This document shows, in pieces, positions 17,438-25,264 of a stretch of 51,885 nt of DNA. Below the pieces are notes generated by a model. It worked only from the letters and a program-made list of their open reading frames with translations, did no database searches and was not told the origin of the DNA. The translations under genes were made by a program, and so were the position numbers. Origin of the DNA: an uncultured Lachnospiraceae bacterium (lineage in GTDB: Bacteria > Bacillota > Clostridia > Lachnospirales > Lachnospiraceae); NCBI GenBank assembly GCA_910587305.1, contig CAJUKV010000026.1:1-51885 (forward strand), in the 5' to 3' direction. Every line of letters begins with the position of its first letter. The stretch's first letter is position 1.

Positions 17438-17890
17438 ATGAAAAAAAACAGACATCAAAAGATAAAAGAGCTGGTGGAGCAGTTTGAAATCGAAACCCAG
17501 GAGGAGCTGGCGGATCGGCTGCGGGAGGCAGGGTACACTGTTACCCAGGCTACCGTATCGAGGGATATCAGGGAGCTTAAGCTTTCCAAGGTTCCCATGG
17601 GAGATGGGAGACAGAAATATACCATATTGGTTCACAGCGATCATTATCTTAGCGATAAATACATACGGGTTTTGAAGGATGGATTCTTGTCAATGGATAT
17701 GGCCCAGAATATTCTTGTGGTGAAAACCGTATCCGGTATGGCTATGGCGGTGGCCGCTGCCATAGATGCAATGAAGCTTAAGGAGATTGTAGGATCGATT
17801 GCAGGGGACGATACCATTATGATGGCGGTGCGTACCGTTGAAGATACGCAGGCCGTTATGGAGAAAATTCGGAACGTACTTGAAGAATAA
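17438..17890 (+). CDS. argR: Arginine repressor
   Basis: Hexameric arginine-sensing transcription factor. N-terminal winged helix (TQEELADRLREAGYTVTQA, TVSRDIRELKL) and a C-terminal oligomerisation/arginine domain (GSIAGDDTIMMAVR). 150 aa. In clostridia argR is commonly in this operon before recN; no arginine gene is in the window. Confidence 0.96.
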   Translation: MKKNRHQKIKELVEQFEIETQEELADRLREAGYTVTQATVSRDIRELKLSKVPMGDGRQKYTILVHSDHYLSDKYIRVLKDGFLSMDMAQNILVVKTVSGMAMAVAAAIDAMKLKEIVGSIAGDDTIMMAVRTVEDTQAVMEKIRNVLEE

Positions 17891-17898
17891 CCGTATAA

Positions 17899-17948
17899 CG
17901 GTTCGGCCGGCGGACATTGCCAAAAACAGTGTATTAAACGCCGAACCG
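17899..17948 (+). repeat. Hairpin in the argR-recN gap
   Basis: CGGTTCGGC (17899-17907) pairs perfectly with GCCGAACCG (17940-17948). AACCG/CGGTT just upstream (17889-17903) forms an alternative small hairpin. The TTCGGCC and GTAACCG words recall the GTAAC-TTCGG family, so it may be a rearranged member. Confidence 0.45.
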
Positions 17949-18000
17949 CCGCGAGTAACCGACTATGCGCCTGAGAGAAGGGGCGTTAAGGAGGAAATGT

Positions 18001-19689
18001 ATGCTTGAAAGTTTACATGTAAAAAATCTGGCGCTTATTGACGAGCAGGAGATCAATTTTACGGAAGGAATGAACATCCTAACCGGCGAAACCGGCGCGG
18101 GTAAATCTATTCTGATAGGCTCTATAAACTTAGCGCTGGGAGGCAAGGCAGGAAAAGATTATATCCGCACAGGCGCGGATTATGCGCTGGTGGAGCTTAT
18201 TTTTTCCTTAAATGACCGGCAGTGCGAGAAGGTGAGGGAAATGGATTTACCCCTTGAGGATGACGGCACTTTGATTTTGCAGAGAAAAATTACGACGGGA
18301 CGCAGCGTCTGCAGGGCCAACGGGGAAAGTATCAGCGCCGGACAGCTAAAAAATTTGGCGGGATGCCTTTTGGATATGTATGGACAGCATGAGCATCAGT
18401 CATTGTTAAAGCCTGCCGCTTACAAAAGACTGTTGGACGACTATGTAGGCGAAAAAGTTTATAAACTGCAAACCGGCTTGAAAGAAAAACTGACGGACTA
18501 CAGGAAATGCCTGGAAGAGCTGGAAAACCAAAATTCCGATGAAGCGGTGCGGGTAAGAGAAGCAAAGCTTCTCGCCTTTGAAATTGAAGAAATTGAAGAC
18601 GCCGCGTTAAACCCGGAGGAGGACGAACAGGTAGAGAAAAGATACCGCAAGCTGGTGAACGCAAAAAGAATGAAGGAAACCGTCTATGGAGTTCATGGCC
18701 TTACAGGGTACGAAAAAGAAGGCAGCGCAGGCCTTGCGGTAGGCCATGCCTTAAGAGATATGAAAACCTTAAACGATTTTGACGAGGACATTGCCCCTTT
18801 GATTGCGCAGCTTACGGATATTGACGATCTGCTCAACGATTTCAACCGCTCCATGGCTCAGTATGAGGACAGCCTTGAATTTGACGAAGAAGAATTTGCC
18901 AATCTGGAAGAACGGCTCAATACGCTGAACCATTTGAAGGATAAATATGGGGATACCATTGCGGCCGTCTTAAAGGCATTGGAGGAGAAGCAGCAGGCTC
19001 TTGACAAATTAAACAATTACGAGGCATACATGAGCGGGCTTCGGGAAAAAATAGAAAAACAAAAGCAGGAAATCCTTGCTCTGTGCGAACAGATTTCAAA
19101 ATTAAGAAAAAAAGCGGCCGGGCCCCTTACCAAAAAATTAAAAGCGGCCATGGTTGATTTAAATTTCCTTGATGTGGAATTTTCCATATCGGTGGAGGAA
19201 CAGGAGGAAGAGTTCTCGGCTGACGGATATGATAAGGTGGAATTTCTGATATCCACAAACCCCGGCGAGGCGCTGCGCCCTTTATGGCAGATAGCAAGCG
19301 GCGGCGAGCTTTCCCGCATTATGCTTGCCTTTAAAACGGTTTTTGCGGATAAGGATGAGACGAACACCCTGGTCTTTGATGAAATCGACACGGGAATCAG
19401 TGGAAAAACAGCCTGGAAGGTTTCGGAAAAATTGGGCAGGCTTTCAAGAAACCATCAAATTATTTGCATTACCCATCTGGCGCAGATTGCCGCTATGGCG
19501 GATACGCATTTTATGATTGAAAAAAATATCATAAAAGACCGTACCGTTACCAGTATACGGGAAATTGCGGCAGATGAAAGCCTTGGGGAGCTGGCGCGGC
19601 TTTTGGGAAGCGGAAAGCTGACGGAAGCGGTTTTGAGCAATGCCCGGGAAATGCAGGAGACGGCGCGGAAAGTGAAAGCGCAGAGTTAG
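18001..19689 (+). CDS. recN: DNA repair protein RecN
   Basis: SMC-like ATPase acting early in double-strand-break repair. Walker A GETGAGKSI is near residues 29-37, central coiled coils flank the hinge, and the C-terminal ABC signature ASGGELSRIM and Walker B TLVFDEIDTGISG are present. 562 aa. The frame runs from 17965, but ATG 18001 with GGAGG upstream gives the family start MLESLHVKNLALID. Confidence 0.97.
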   Translation: MLESLHVKNLALIDEQEINFTEGMNILTGETGAGKSILIGSINLALGGKAGKDYIRTGADYALVELIFSLNDRQCEKVREMDLPLEDDGTLILQRKITTGRSVCRANGESISAGQLKNLAGCLLDMYGQHEHQSLLKPAAYKRLLDDYVGEKVYKLQTGLKEKLTDYRKCLEELENQNSDEAVRVREAKLLAFEIEEIEDAALNPEEDEQVEKRYRKLVNAKRMKETVYGVHGLTGYEKEGSAGLAVGHALRDMKTLNDFDEDIAPLIAQLTDIDDLLNDFNRSMAQYEDSLEFDEEEFANLEERLNTLNHLKDKYGDTIAAVLKALEEKQQALDKLNNYEAYMSGLREKIEKQKQEILALCEQISKLRKKAAGPLTKKLKAAMVDLNFLDVEFSISVEEQEEEFSADGYDKVEFLISTNPGEALRPLWQIASGGELSRIMLAFKTVFADKDETNTLVFDEIDTGISGKTAWKVSEKLGRLSRNHQIICITHLAQIAAMADTHFMIEKNIIKDRTVTSIREIAADESLGELARLLGSGKLTEAVLSNAREMQETARKVKAQS

Positions 19690-19696
19690 GAATATG

Positions 19697-19752
19697 GAGT
19701 TTGGAAGTTTACTTCCAAACTTCCCGACATGCCGCCTTGCGGCACAAACAAT
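19697..19752 (-). repeat. Inverted-repeat element, right copy
   Basis: 19714-19751 is the exact reverse complement of 16454-16491. Here the adjoining arm is a perfect palindrome, GTTTGGAAGT-TT-ACTTCCAAAC (19699-19720), which is degenerate in the left copy. It lies between recN and the VOC gene. Confidence 0.8.
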
Positions 19753-19798
19753 GTGTGTGAACGTCATTTACAGGATGAGAAAGGAGATGGGCATTCAT

Positions 19799-20140
19799 AT
19801 GTTGGAAATTGGATCGATTGTATGGGGTGTGAAGGATGTCTTTCGGGCAGTAGAGTTTTGGAGTGCTGCTTTAAGTTATAAACTGAAATACCCGGCAACC
19901 GAAGGGTGGGCTATTCTGATTCCCGAAGACGGGAAGGGTATCCAATTATCACTCAATAGAATTTCATCCCCAAAAGCGAAAAGGCATCATATGGATTTGT
20001 TTACGGAAGATCAGGCCCGGGAAGTGGAAAGGCTGATCAAGCTGGGTGCAACTAAAAAAGAATGGAACTACGAACCGGATGCCGATTATGTGGTACTGCA
20101 GGATCCGGATGGAAATCCTTTTTGTGTGGTGCAACGATAG
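19799..20140 (+). CDS. VOC-superfamily (glyoxalase-like) protein
   Basis: Small 113-aa protein of the vicinal-oxygen-chelate fold, closest by eye to the glyoxalase-like 6 group: RHHMDLFTED, LIKLGATKK and VVLQDPDGNPFCVVQR are typical. The usual first-strand metal histidine (position of VWGVKD) and the terminal glutamate are not visible, so catalysis is uncertain and it may bind a small molecule. The ATG at 19799 gives the family N-terminus, with AAGGAG 12 bases upstream. It sits between recN and spoIVB, which are adjacent in many clostridia. Confidence 0.75.
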   Translation: MLEIGSIVWGVKDVFRAVEFWSAALSYKLKYPATEGWAILIPEDGKGIQLSLNRISSPKAKRHHMDLFTEDQAREVERLIKLGATKKEWNYEPDADYVVLQDPDGNPFCVVQR

Positions 20141-20220
20141 GCTTTATATAAATAGATAGAAACATTTGGAAGTAAAAAAATAAAATTTTTAAAGTAAAAA
20201 TTCTTGTTTTTCACATACTA

Positions 20221-20252
20221 AAAAAGGCATGCAAGGCTGTATGTCTTTTTTT
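20221..20252 (+). terminator. Rho-independent terminator after the VOC gene
   Basis: A 12-bp stem with two G-T pairs (20221-20232 with 20239-20250), loop AAGGCT, and a run of seven T starting inside the right arm. It separates the recN operon from spoIVB. Confidence 0.75.
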
Positions 20253-20347
20253 ATTCAAAAAGATTGCTCATTATGAAGCAGCCATTTTGTAGCAGTTTGG
20301 CTTGTCCGGCTGTTGCAGTACTTTATTTTAGATAAGGATGTGAAGAC

Positions 20348-21673
20348 TTGAATACACATTTTGCTGAAAGCTTAAAGGAAACAGATAACGGCAGGGTTTG
20401 GATTTACAAAAAAATTTTATATGCCATATTGGTTCTTGGGGTGCTATCCGTGATGCTGTCCCTATATTATTTTATGTGGCTTAGTGTTCCATCTACGATT
20501 ATGCTCAAGGCAGGATTGGACCAGCAGCTTGATTTTAAGGTACCTGCCAGCGGCGAGATTTATAAAGAAGCGGTAGAGGTAAGTGGAAATGTAAGCACGA
20601 GTAAGGTAAGAGACAGCGCCAGTGTTCACATTGATTTAGGGCGTCCCGTAACTTTAAGGGCAAACCAGATTGACCAATATAAGCTGCAATTAAAACTTTT
20701 TGGCGTCATTCCATTAAAAGAAGTTGATATAGAGGTCATTCAGGATATTCAGCTAAGACCATCAGGAATTCCAATAGGCATCTATGTGAAAACCCAGGGC
20801 GTCTTGGTGGTAGGAATCGGAGAGTTCGAGGGGGAAAGCGGCCAAAGCGTTAATCCGGGGAAGCATGTTTTTCAGGTGGGAGACTATATATTGGAAATCA
20901 ATGATGATGAGGTTGAAAGCAAAAAAGAGCTGATTGAAAAAATTAAATATAGTGAGGGGCAGGAGATGGTGTTTAAAGTGCAGCGGGGAGATATGGAGAT
21001 TGATGTAAAGGCCCGCCCTGAGTTAAACAAAAATGGCGAATATAAGATGGGAATCTGGGTCAGGGACAATGCGCAGGGGGTTGGCACCATGACCTATGTT
21101 GACGAAAACGGATGCTTCGGGGCGCTGGGGCACGGCATCAACGACGTAGACACCAGCACTTTGATGGCCCTTAAGGCGGGAACTCTTTATCATACGGAAA
21201 TTATAGGGATTACCAGAGGGGCCAGCGGATCTCCCGGAGAATTGACAGGCTATATAGAATATGACGACAATAATGTTATGGGGGATATTACGGCAAATAC
21301 CGCACGGGGAATTTTTGGCGTCTGTATTCCGGAGATTGCGGATGACGATACCTATGATTATCTTCCGCTGGGGCTTAAGCAGGAGATAAAAAAAGGGCCG
21401 GCGCAGATTATCTGTTCCCTTGGAAACGGCACCAGAGTTTATGACGTGGAGATAACGGACATTAATCTGGAAAATGACAATATTAATCGGGGAATTGTTA
21501 TTAAAATCACGGATCCGGATCTGCTTACGGTAACAGGCGGAATCGTGCAGGGAATGAGCGGAAGTCCGATTATTCAGGACGATAAAATAGTGGGGGCGGT
21601 CACCCATGTGCTGGTTCAGGATCCCACCAGAGGGTACGGTATTTTTATTGAGGAAATGCTTGTGCATGAATAA
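20348..21673 (+). CDS. spoIVB: SpoIVB peptidase
   Basis: Forespore serine protease secreted into the intermembrane space, where it triggers pro-sigma-K processing by cleaving SpoIVFA. An N-terminal membrane helix (ILYAILVLGVLSVMLSLYYF) is followed by a PDZ domain (PGKHVFQVGDYILEINDDEV) and an S55 protease domain with the catalytic His in GALGHGIND and Ser in GMSGSPII. 441 aa. Start TTG at 20348 has AAGGATG upstream; no other start is near. Confidence 0.95.
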   Translation: MNTHFAESLKETDNGRVWIYKKILYAILVLGVLSVMLSLYYFMWLSVPSTIMLKAGLDQQLDFKVPASGEIYKEAVEVSGNVSTSKVRDSASVHIDLGRPVTLRANQIDQYKLQLKLFGVIPLKEVDIEVIQDIQLRPSGIPIGIYVKTQGVLVVGIGEFEGESGQSVNPGKHVFQVGDYILEINDDEVESKKELIEKIKYSEGQEMVFKVQRGDMEIDVKARPELNKNGEYKMGIWVRDNAQGVGTMTYVDENGCFGALGHGINDVDTSTLMALKAGTLYHTEIIGITRGASGSPGELTGYIEYDDNNVMGDITANTARGIFGVCIPEIADDDTYDYLPLGLKQEIKKGPAQIICSLGNGTRVYDVEITDINLENDNINRGIVIKITDPDLLTVTGGIVQGMSGSPIIQDDKIVGAVTHVLVQDPTRGYGIFIEEMLVHE

Positions 21674-21741
21674 TGAAAAAACAGAAATAAATTTGCGCTT
21701 GCGCCTGAATTTGAGTGCTGCCGGTAAATATAGGGTATCAG

Positions 21742-21777
21742 AAAAACTCTTGGTAAATTCTGCTGAGAGTTTTTTTG
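21742..21777 (+). terminator. Terminator after spoIVB
   Basis: AAAAACTCT (21742-21750) pairs with AGAGTTTTT (21766-21774), followed by more T. The spoIVB unit ends here, so no spo0A is cotranscribed. Confidence 0.75.
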
Positions 21778-21904
21778 TGCAGGCACAATTATCATTTGTT
21801 TTCACATTGATAATGGAGGAAAACATTTAAAGATGGAAGAAAACAATTAATGATGAAAAAATTAAATGCCTTTTAGGCATGGGTAAGACATAAAACTTAA
21901 GTAT

Positions 21905-21933
21905 TTGATATAAGTAACTAATGGATTTATACT
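21905..21933 (+). promoter_or_regulatory. Promoter upstream of the MATE gene
   Basis: TTGATA (21905-21910) and TATACT (21928-21933) with a 17-base spacer. Together with the terminator this accounts for most of the 377-base gap; the roughly 110-base leader holds no ORF with a ribosome site. Confidence 0.55.
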
Positions 21934-22050
21934 ATAAGTGCATCAGAAAAATAAGTAAAGTTTCGATTGGCGGCAGTATCTTAAGCAAAACTTGCGATGC
22001 TTGCGATACATGACAATGAGCTTTGCCCATTGCAGGCAGGAGGTATAAGG

Positions 22051-23394
22051 ATGGAACAGAAAAAAAGTTTGTTTTCTAATCAGGAATTAAAAGCGATGAT
22101 TGTCCCGCTGTTTTTAGAGCAGCTCCTGGTTATGCTGGTAGGGCTGGCGGATACGCTGGTGGTAAGCCATGTGGGGGAGGCTGCGGTGTCGGGGGTTTCG
22201 CTGGTCAATCAGTTTAATACGATTTTTATTTATCTTTTTACGGCATTGGCATCGGGCGGAGCCGTGGTTATCAGTCAGTATATCGGAGGGAGAGAAAAAG
22301 ACCTTGCCGGGGAGGCGGCAAGCCAGCTTTTGCTTTTTTCCACAATATTTTCCGTTATAATAGCTGTGTTTGTGTTAGTTGGCAATGAATCTATTTTGCG
22401 TCTTTTGTTTGGAAAAGTGGAGGATTCCGTCATGCAGGCGTGCGTTACCTACTTGAAAATTTCCGCGTATTCCTATCCGGCGCTGGCAATCTATAATGCG
22501 GGAGCGGCAGTTTACCGGAGCCTTGGAAAGACCGGCACGACCATGTACCTGTCAGTGGCCTCGAACGTAATCAATGTTGTGGGCAATCTCATCGGCGTAT
22601 TCGTGTTAAAAGCCGGAGTGGCCGGAGTGGCGTACCCTTCTCTGATAGCCCGGATATTTTCGGCGGTAATGATTACGGCGTTTTGCTTTGGGGAAAAGAA
22701 TGAGGTGGTCTATCGGAGCAGGTGGATTATGCGCTGGAATGGGCGTATGATGCGGCGCATTTTGAATATTGCAATTCCAAACGGAATGGAAAACGGCATC
22801 TTTCAGCTGGTGAAGGTGGCGCTGAGCAGTATTGTCGCACTTTTCGGGACCTATCAGATAGCGGCAAACGGCGTGGCGCAGAGTATCTGGTCGCTGGCCG
22901 CTTTGGCGGGGGTGGCAATGGGGCCGGTATTTATCACGGTAATCGGACAGTGTATGGGCAGCCGGGATACGGATGCGGCGGATTACTATTTCAGGAAACT
23001 GACAAAGGCCACGTTGGTGATTTCAATCGTATGGAATCTTTTCATCTTTCTGCTGACGCCTCTTTTTATGCGGGCCTACGCGTTAGAGCCTGAAACAAAG
23101 CGGCTTGTAATCCTGCTGGTGCTTATTCACAATGTGTTTAACGCGGCGGCATTTCCATTCTCCGGCGCGCTCAGTAACGGGCTTCGGGCGGCAGGGGATG
23201 TGAAGTTTACCATGTACATATCCATTGCGTCTACGATTGCAGGACGGCTGCTTTTGTCCTATGTGTTCGGAATTGTCTTTGAAATGGGAGTGATCGGTAT
23301 CGCGGCGGCGATGGTCTGCGACTGGATCATTCGGGGCGCTATTTTCTACCTGCGCCAAAAATCAGGGAAGTGGAAGACTTTTCAGGTAATTTAA
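22051..23394 (+). CDS. MATE family efflux transporter
   Basis: Multidrug/cation antiporter of the MATE superfamily, 447 aa with twelve hydrophobic helices. Characteristic words: VVSHVGEAAVSGVSLVNQFN in the first bundle and NVVGNLIGVFVLKAGVAGVA in the middle. The ATG at 22051 has AGGAGGTATAAGG upstream; the open frame begins 18 codons earlier. A TetR gene follows 87 bases later on the same strand and may regulate it. Substrate cannot be told. Confidence 0.93.
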   Translation: MEQKKSLFSNQELKAMIVPLFLEQLLVMLVGLADTLVVSHVGEAAVSGVSLVNQFNTIFIYLFTALASGGAVVISQYIGGREKDLAGEAASQLLLFSTIFSVIIAVFVLVGNESILRLLFGKVEDSVMQACVTYLKISAYSYPALAIYNAGAAVYRSLGKTGTTMYLSVASNVINVVGNLIGVFVLKAGVAGVAYPSLIARIFSAVMITAFCFGEKNEVVYRSRWIMRWNGRMMRRILNIAIPNGMENGIFQLVKVALSSIVALFGTYQIAANGVAQSIWSLAALAGVAMGPVFITVIGQCMGSRDTDAADYYFRKLTKATLVISIVWNLFIFLLTPLFMRAYALEPETKRLVILLVLIHNVFNAAAFPFSGALSNGLRAAGDVKFTMYISIASTIAGRLLLSYVFGIVFEMGVIGIAAAMVCDWIIRGAIFYLRQKSGKWKTFQVI

Positions 23395-23432
23395 GTTTGG
23401 TTTTTCGTCATAAAATGCGCCGGGGCCGGGAC

Positions 23433-23461
23433 TTTACACCTTTCGGCCCTTTTGCTATAAT
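23433..23461 (+). promoter_or_regulatory. Promoter of the TetR gene
   Basis: TTTACA (23433-23438), 17 bases, TATAAT (23456-23461). Transcription would begin about 23468, at or just before the AGGAGG, leaving almost no leader. A GGGCCG/CGGCCC inverted repeat (about 23424-23450) overlaps the -35 region and could be an operator or a weak terminator of the MATE gene. Confidence 0.65.
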
Positions 23462-23481
23462 GAGGCCAGGAGGTGATGAAC

Positions 23482-24048
23482 TTGCCGGGATTTACGAAGC
23501 AGGCGATTAGAAATTCTTTTATGAAGCTCTTAGATGAACGTCCGGTGAGCCAGATTACAGTTAAGGATATTGTGGAAGATTGCGGAATCAACCGCAATTC
23601 TTTTTATTATCATTACCAGGACATGCCTTCTTTGATTGAAGAAATTATTCTGAAAGAAATCGATGAGATTATCAGACGGCATCCAACGGTGGACTCTTTA
23701 GAAGAAGGGATTGATGTGGCGGCTTCTTTCGCAATGCAGAACAGACGGGCGGCGCTTCACCTTTATCATTCCGCTAACAGGGATTTATTTGAGCAGCATT
23801 TGTGGCGTATCTGCGAGTATGTTGTGGATACTTATATCAGTACGGCATTTGCGGACAGCCCCATTGGAGCGACGGATAAGAGCATTTTAATCCGCTATTA
23901 TAAGTGGGTGTGCTTTGGGGCTGTTATGGATATGCTAAGGGGAGGAATGAAGGACGATATTCAGGCGTTCTACTATAGAATGGGACAGCTTAAAAAAGGA
24001 ATGTTGGAGGAAGTGATTAACAGAAGCGTTCGCGAAAACGCAGATTGA
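23482..24048 (+). CDS. TetR/AcrR family transcriptional regulator
   Basis: Repressor-type regulator, 188 aa. N-terminal TetR helix-turn-helix: RPVSQITVKDIVEDCGINRN and SFYYHYQDMPSLIEEI. The C-terminal ligand domain is helical with no recognisable specificity. GTG 23473 and ATG 23476 overlap or abut the AGGAGG at 23469-23474, so TTG 23482, seven bases after it, is the likely start. Probably controls itself and perhaps the MATE exporter. Confidence 0.9.
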   Translation: MPGFTKQAIRNSFMKLLDERPVSQITVKDIVEDCGINRNSFYYHYQDMPSLIEEIILKEIDEIIRRHPTVDSLEEGIDVAASFAMQNRRAALHLYHSANRDLFEQHLWRICEYVVDTYISTAFADSPIGATDKSILIRYYKWVCFGAVMDMLRGGMKDDIQAFYYRMGQLKKGMLEEVINRSVRENAD

Positions 24049-24202
24049 AAATAATGCATAAAGGCAGTTTCCGACAACCGCTCCCTTGAGGGTGTCCGCG
24101 GGTAATGCAGCCGGCCGGATTCCGGTTTCCCGACAGACTATATGCGCTCAGGCGGGTATCAGGTAACGAAGGATAAGGTTTTTCCGAATTGAAGAGAGAA
24201 AT

Positions 24203-24243
24203 GGAAAAAAGGAGTGTCCGGTGATATGCCGAATACTCCTTCC
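24203..24243 (-). terminator. Terminator of the brnTA operon
   Basis: Reading the minus strand, AAGGAGT (24241-24235) pairs with ACTCCTT (24215-24209), with an inner CGG/CCG pair, followed by a T-run (A-run 24204-24210 on the plus strand). It lies directly downstream of the antitoxin stop. The 154 bases between tetR and this hairpin hold no supported gene. Confidence 0.7.
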
Positions 24244-24256
24244 TGTTGTATAAAAT

Positions 24257-24505
24257 TTATATACCGGCAGATTCAGGACCTCCTACAAACCGTAGTTTTT
24301 TCTGCTGCCTTACGCAGTCGTCCAGATAGTAATTCATCAGAACCTGATATGGAATACCCGATTCATCAGACATTGACTTGAAATATTCAATCGTTGCAAC
24401 GCTTATGTTCATCGTAACAGGTTTTTTGATTTTTTTCGCATAAGGGTTTTTTCTGGGATTTAAAGCTTTAATATCATATTCCTCCCGCATATCCATTTCA
24501 TCCAT
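24257..24505 (-). CDS. brnA: BrnA-type antitoxin
   Basis: DNA-binding antitoxin of the BrnT/BrnA type II system, 82 aa. MREEYDIKALNPRKNPYAKK followed by the ribbon-helix-helix segment (KPVTMNISVATIEYFKSMSD, GIPYQVLMNYYLDDCV) matches BrnA well. The frame is open from 24622, inside the toxin, but ATG 24505, just past the toxin stop and after GGTG, fits the family length. Neutralises BrnT and should repress its own promoter. Confidence 0.85.
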   Translation of the reverse strand: MDEMDMREEYDIKALNPRKNPYAKKIKKPVTMNISVATIEYFKSMSDESGIPYQVLMNYYLDDCVRQQKKLRFVGGPESAGI

Positions 24506-24512
24506 TACAAAA

Positions 24513-24812
24513 TCACCATCCTTTATTGATTTCATTATACTGCTGTGTTTCCGTTTTCGTTGCTTTCCTTGCCGAAATAATACGGATAATATCATCAGCA
24601 CTCCGGTAACAGTGGCAGACAATCAGCATTTTTAGCTGGCTGCTCATTCCCAAAAGCATAAACCTTTCTTCCTCCATTGAATGCTCGGGATCGTCAAACA
24701 GGACTGCATTTTCGTCTAAAAAAACAGTGCTTGCCTCATGAAAAGTGATGCCATGTTTTTCAATATTTGTCTGTGCCTTATTATTATCCCATTCAAATTT
24801 TATGCCATTCAT
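24513..24812 (-). CDS. brnT: BrnT-type ribonuclease toxin
   Basis: RelE-fold ribonuclease toxin of the BrnT family, 99 aa. FEWDNNKAQTNIEKHGITF, FLDENAVLFDDPEHS, RFMLLGMSS and RIISARKAT are family words. It precedes the antitoxin, the usual BrnTA order; the antitoxin starts seven bases after its stop. No ribosome site is visible before the ATG and the predicted transcript would begin about there. Confidence 0.9.
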   Translation of the reverse strand: MNGIKFEWDNNKAQTNIEKHGITFHEASTVFLDENAVLFDDPEHSMEEERFMLLGMSSQLKMLIVCHCYRSADDIIRIISARKATKTETQQYNEINKGW

Positions 24813-24818
24813 ATTTAT

Positions 24819-24847
24819 ATTATATTTATTATATCAATAAAAATCAA
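24819..24847 (-). promoter_or_regulatory. brnTA promoter, possibly giving a leaderless mRNA
   Basis: On the minus strand TTGATT (24847-24842), 17 bases, TATAAT (24824-24819). Start of transcription would fall at about 24812, the A of the brnT ATG. AT-rich repeated TATA words here could hold the BrnA operator. Confidence 0.6.
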
Positions 24848-24953
24848 GGGAATCTGAATTGTAATCAGAATATGCTATTTTTACGGAGGGCTTTTTACTC
24901 GCCAGGAAAAACAGATAAGCAGACAATATATAATACTTTACAGGCTACAGGCT

Positions 24954-24980
24954 CCGCCGGAAAATCGGCGGTTTTTTTTT
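24954..24980 (+). terminator. Strong terminator without an obvious upstream gene
   Basis: CCGCCG (24954-24959) pairs with CGGCGG (24966-24971), followed by nine T. Nothing on the plus strand between brnT and this point has a ribosome site or convincing promoter. The rest of the 452-base gap (to 25264) holds a CGAGCAGGGA/TCCCTGCTCG hairpin (about 25037-25064) and a 43-codon frame at 25108-25239 with a CPFC motif. Confidence 0.7.
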
Positions 24981-25264
24981 ATGCACACGGACGTTCAAAG
25001 GAAATATGTCAGCAAGCTGACGGACGCCCGGCGCGCGAGCAGGGAGAAAACTTTCCCTGCTCGATTGCACAGACTCGAATAAGGAAATTTCAGACATTTA
25101 TTCCCAAATGTTTAAATTTAAGACAGATGAAAGGAAATGTCCGTTTTGCAACCGCTATGGGTTTGCTATCTTAAAAATAGAAAGATTAAGTCCAAATACT
25201 GAAAAAAGGAAGGAGTGTCCGTTAAATAAGCATAGATAAAAACAGAGAAAGGAAGGTACGAAGG

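Noticed and set aside
24110..24165. Remnant of an XRE-type helix-turn-helix (VSRQTICAQAG) after tetR
   Set aside because: Only about ten residues fit, ending at a stop; chance resemblance cannot be excluded.
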